Below are positions 63,294 to 64,000 of a stretch of 64,000 bases of DNA, piece by piece. The translations under genes and the position numbers were made by a program. This DNA is from Candidatus Rhodoferax odensensis. Lineage in GTDB: Bacteria > Pseudomonadota > Gammaproteobacteria > Burkholderiales > Burkholderiaceae_C. Below the pieces are notes generated by a model. The model did no database searches. It saw only the letters and a program-made list of their open reading frames with translations, and was not told where the DNA came from. Numbering within the stretch: the first letter of the stretch is position 1; every line of letters starts with the position of its first letter. The DNA is taken from positions 206,788-270,787 of the forward strand of contig JADKDJ010000038.1 of NCBI GenBank assembly GCA_016718405.1, written 5' to 3'.

Positions 63294-64000
63294 TCAGATC
63301 GACGGCGTGGAGATTTCCCCTACGCGGGTTGCGTACTTGGTGCGGGCATCGAGTTTCTCCACCCGAACCCGTGCCGCGCGCCCCTGGTACACGCCTGCCT
63401 TGAGCCAGTCCAACTCGGCCTGCAGCAGCTCGGCATTGGCCAGCACGGTGTGCCAGACTTTTTGCTCGGCGTCCAGCGGTAACCCCTGGCCTTGAGCGCG
63501 TCCTTGGCTTCAAACGGCGCGCCGGTGGCTTGCAGCCGGTAGCTCGGCTGCGCGCTGGCCGCCAGCAGCGCCTGCATGGCATTGCCCTGCTGCGCGCCAA
63601 GCGGCACGCCCAGCACCGCCAGCAACGCGTGGCAGTCCACCTCGGCGCGGTGTGCGTCATAGAACCAGCCGTGCTGCAAGGCCAGTTGCTCCAGCTTGGC
63701 GGAGCCATAGCCCAGGGCTTTCCAGTTCACATCCACTAGAGAGCAGGCCCAGCGCAGGCTGGCAAACTGCGGCAAGCGCGCCTCGCAAAACGGGCGGTCA
63801 AAGCCAGCGTTGTGCGCAATCACCAGGTCCACGCCGTCGAGCATCAGCGCGACGCGCGCCTCGTCAAGCTGCTGGCCTCGCACCATGGCGTCCGTAATGC
63901 CGGTGATCTGCTGCACTTCCTTGGGGATCGGCATGCCGGGGTCCTGCAAACCGTCGTACACCTCCACCGCGCCAACCGGCAGGCCGCTGTGGCTGTCTGC
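63294..64000 (-). CDS. DnaQ-like 3'-5' exonuclease, frameshifted and cut at the window edge
   Basis: The frame is open to 64000, so the N-terminus (with the first DE motif) lies outside. Exonuclease motifs II and III are present: IAHNAGFDRPF and YDAHRAEVDCHALLAVL. The frame breaks near 63473, where restoring one base joins ALKARGYRW to DAEQKVWHTVLANAELLQAELDWLKAGVYQ and ends at TGA 63294-63296. The C-terminal extension resembles proofreading-type exonucleases fused to a DUF3820-like tail; that last part is a guess. Confidence 0.8.

Overview
The window is high-GC bacterial chromosome and reads as a betaproteobacterium of the order Burkholderiales, most likely family Comamonadaceae. The evidence is gene order (AI-2E transporter-hda-HAD-pcnB-folK; rpsT facing a DUF3579 gene beside argD-argF; kynU-kynA; dapA-bamC; prkA-DUF444-spoVR), protein similarity recognised by eye, and a dispersed GC-rich repeat of a kind common in that family. 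This assignment is inference, not a database result. Nearly all of the sequence is coding, in short operons on both strands. I saw no rRNA, tRNA, CRISPR array, prophage or insertion sequence.

Left part (1-18 kb): a truncated Ser/Thr kinase-HDOD gene, a SIMPL-domain periplasmic protein and a small secreted protein on the minus strand; the two-component pair ompR-envZ; an ispD-mntA-hepT-ispF operon in which a MntA/HepT toxin-antitoxin pair sits between two isoprenoid genes; mfd; a four-PAS GGDEF-EAL protein; serB; a TrpB2-type gene; and metY followed by a clear terminator.

Middle part (18-43 kb): the prkA-DUF444-spoVR stress operon, then an intergenic island with two long hairpins. After that come phoD, a WS/DGAT acyltransferase, a double GST-N protein, a transglutaminase-like protease homologue and ridA. 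Next are the minus-strand chain AI-2E-hda-HAD-pcnB-folK, a SirB1-like gene, murJ divergent from rpsT, the DUF3579 gene, argD-argF, a cysteine-cluster protein, and the tryptophan catabolic pair kynU-kynA.

Right part (43-64 kb): a frameshifted FAD monooxygenase, a receiver protein with an unusual C-terminus, a PilZ protein, and parC and parE (parE frameshifted) separated by a second hairpin island. Then an MFS transporter with a 41-residue membrane protein and a methyltransferase, a CadR/PbrR regulator, dapA-bamC, queG divergent from tsaE-amiC, an LhgO-type oxidase, a Cache/PAS/GGDEF cyclase, a nitronate monooxygenase-like gene (frameshifted) and a DnaQ-like exonuclease cut by the window end (frameshifted).

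The most interesting signals are: (1) the MntA-HepT module joined by start/stop overlaps into the essential ispD/ispF operon; (2) four copies of a nested hairpin with a conserved apical core, covarying inner stem and unrelated 15-29 bp outer stems, in two islands about 25 kb apart; (3) a dispersed repeat inserted in frame into mfd; and (4) four single-base frameshifts in C/G runs, one of them in essential parE, which look more like sequence error than decay.
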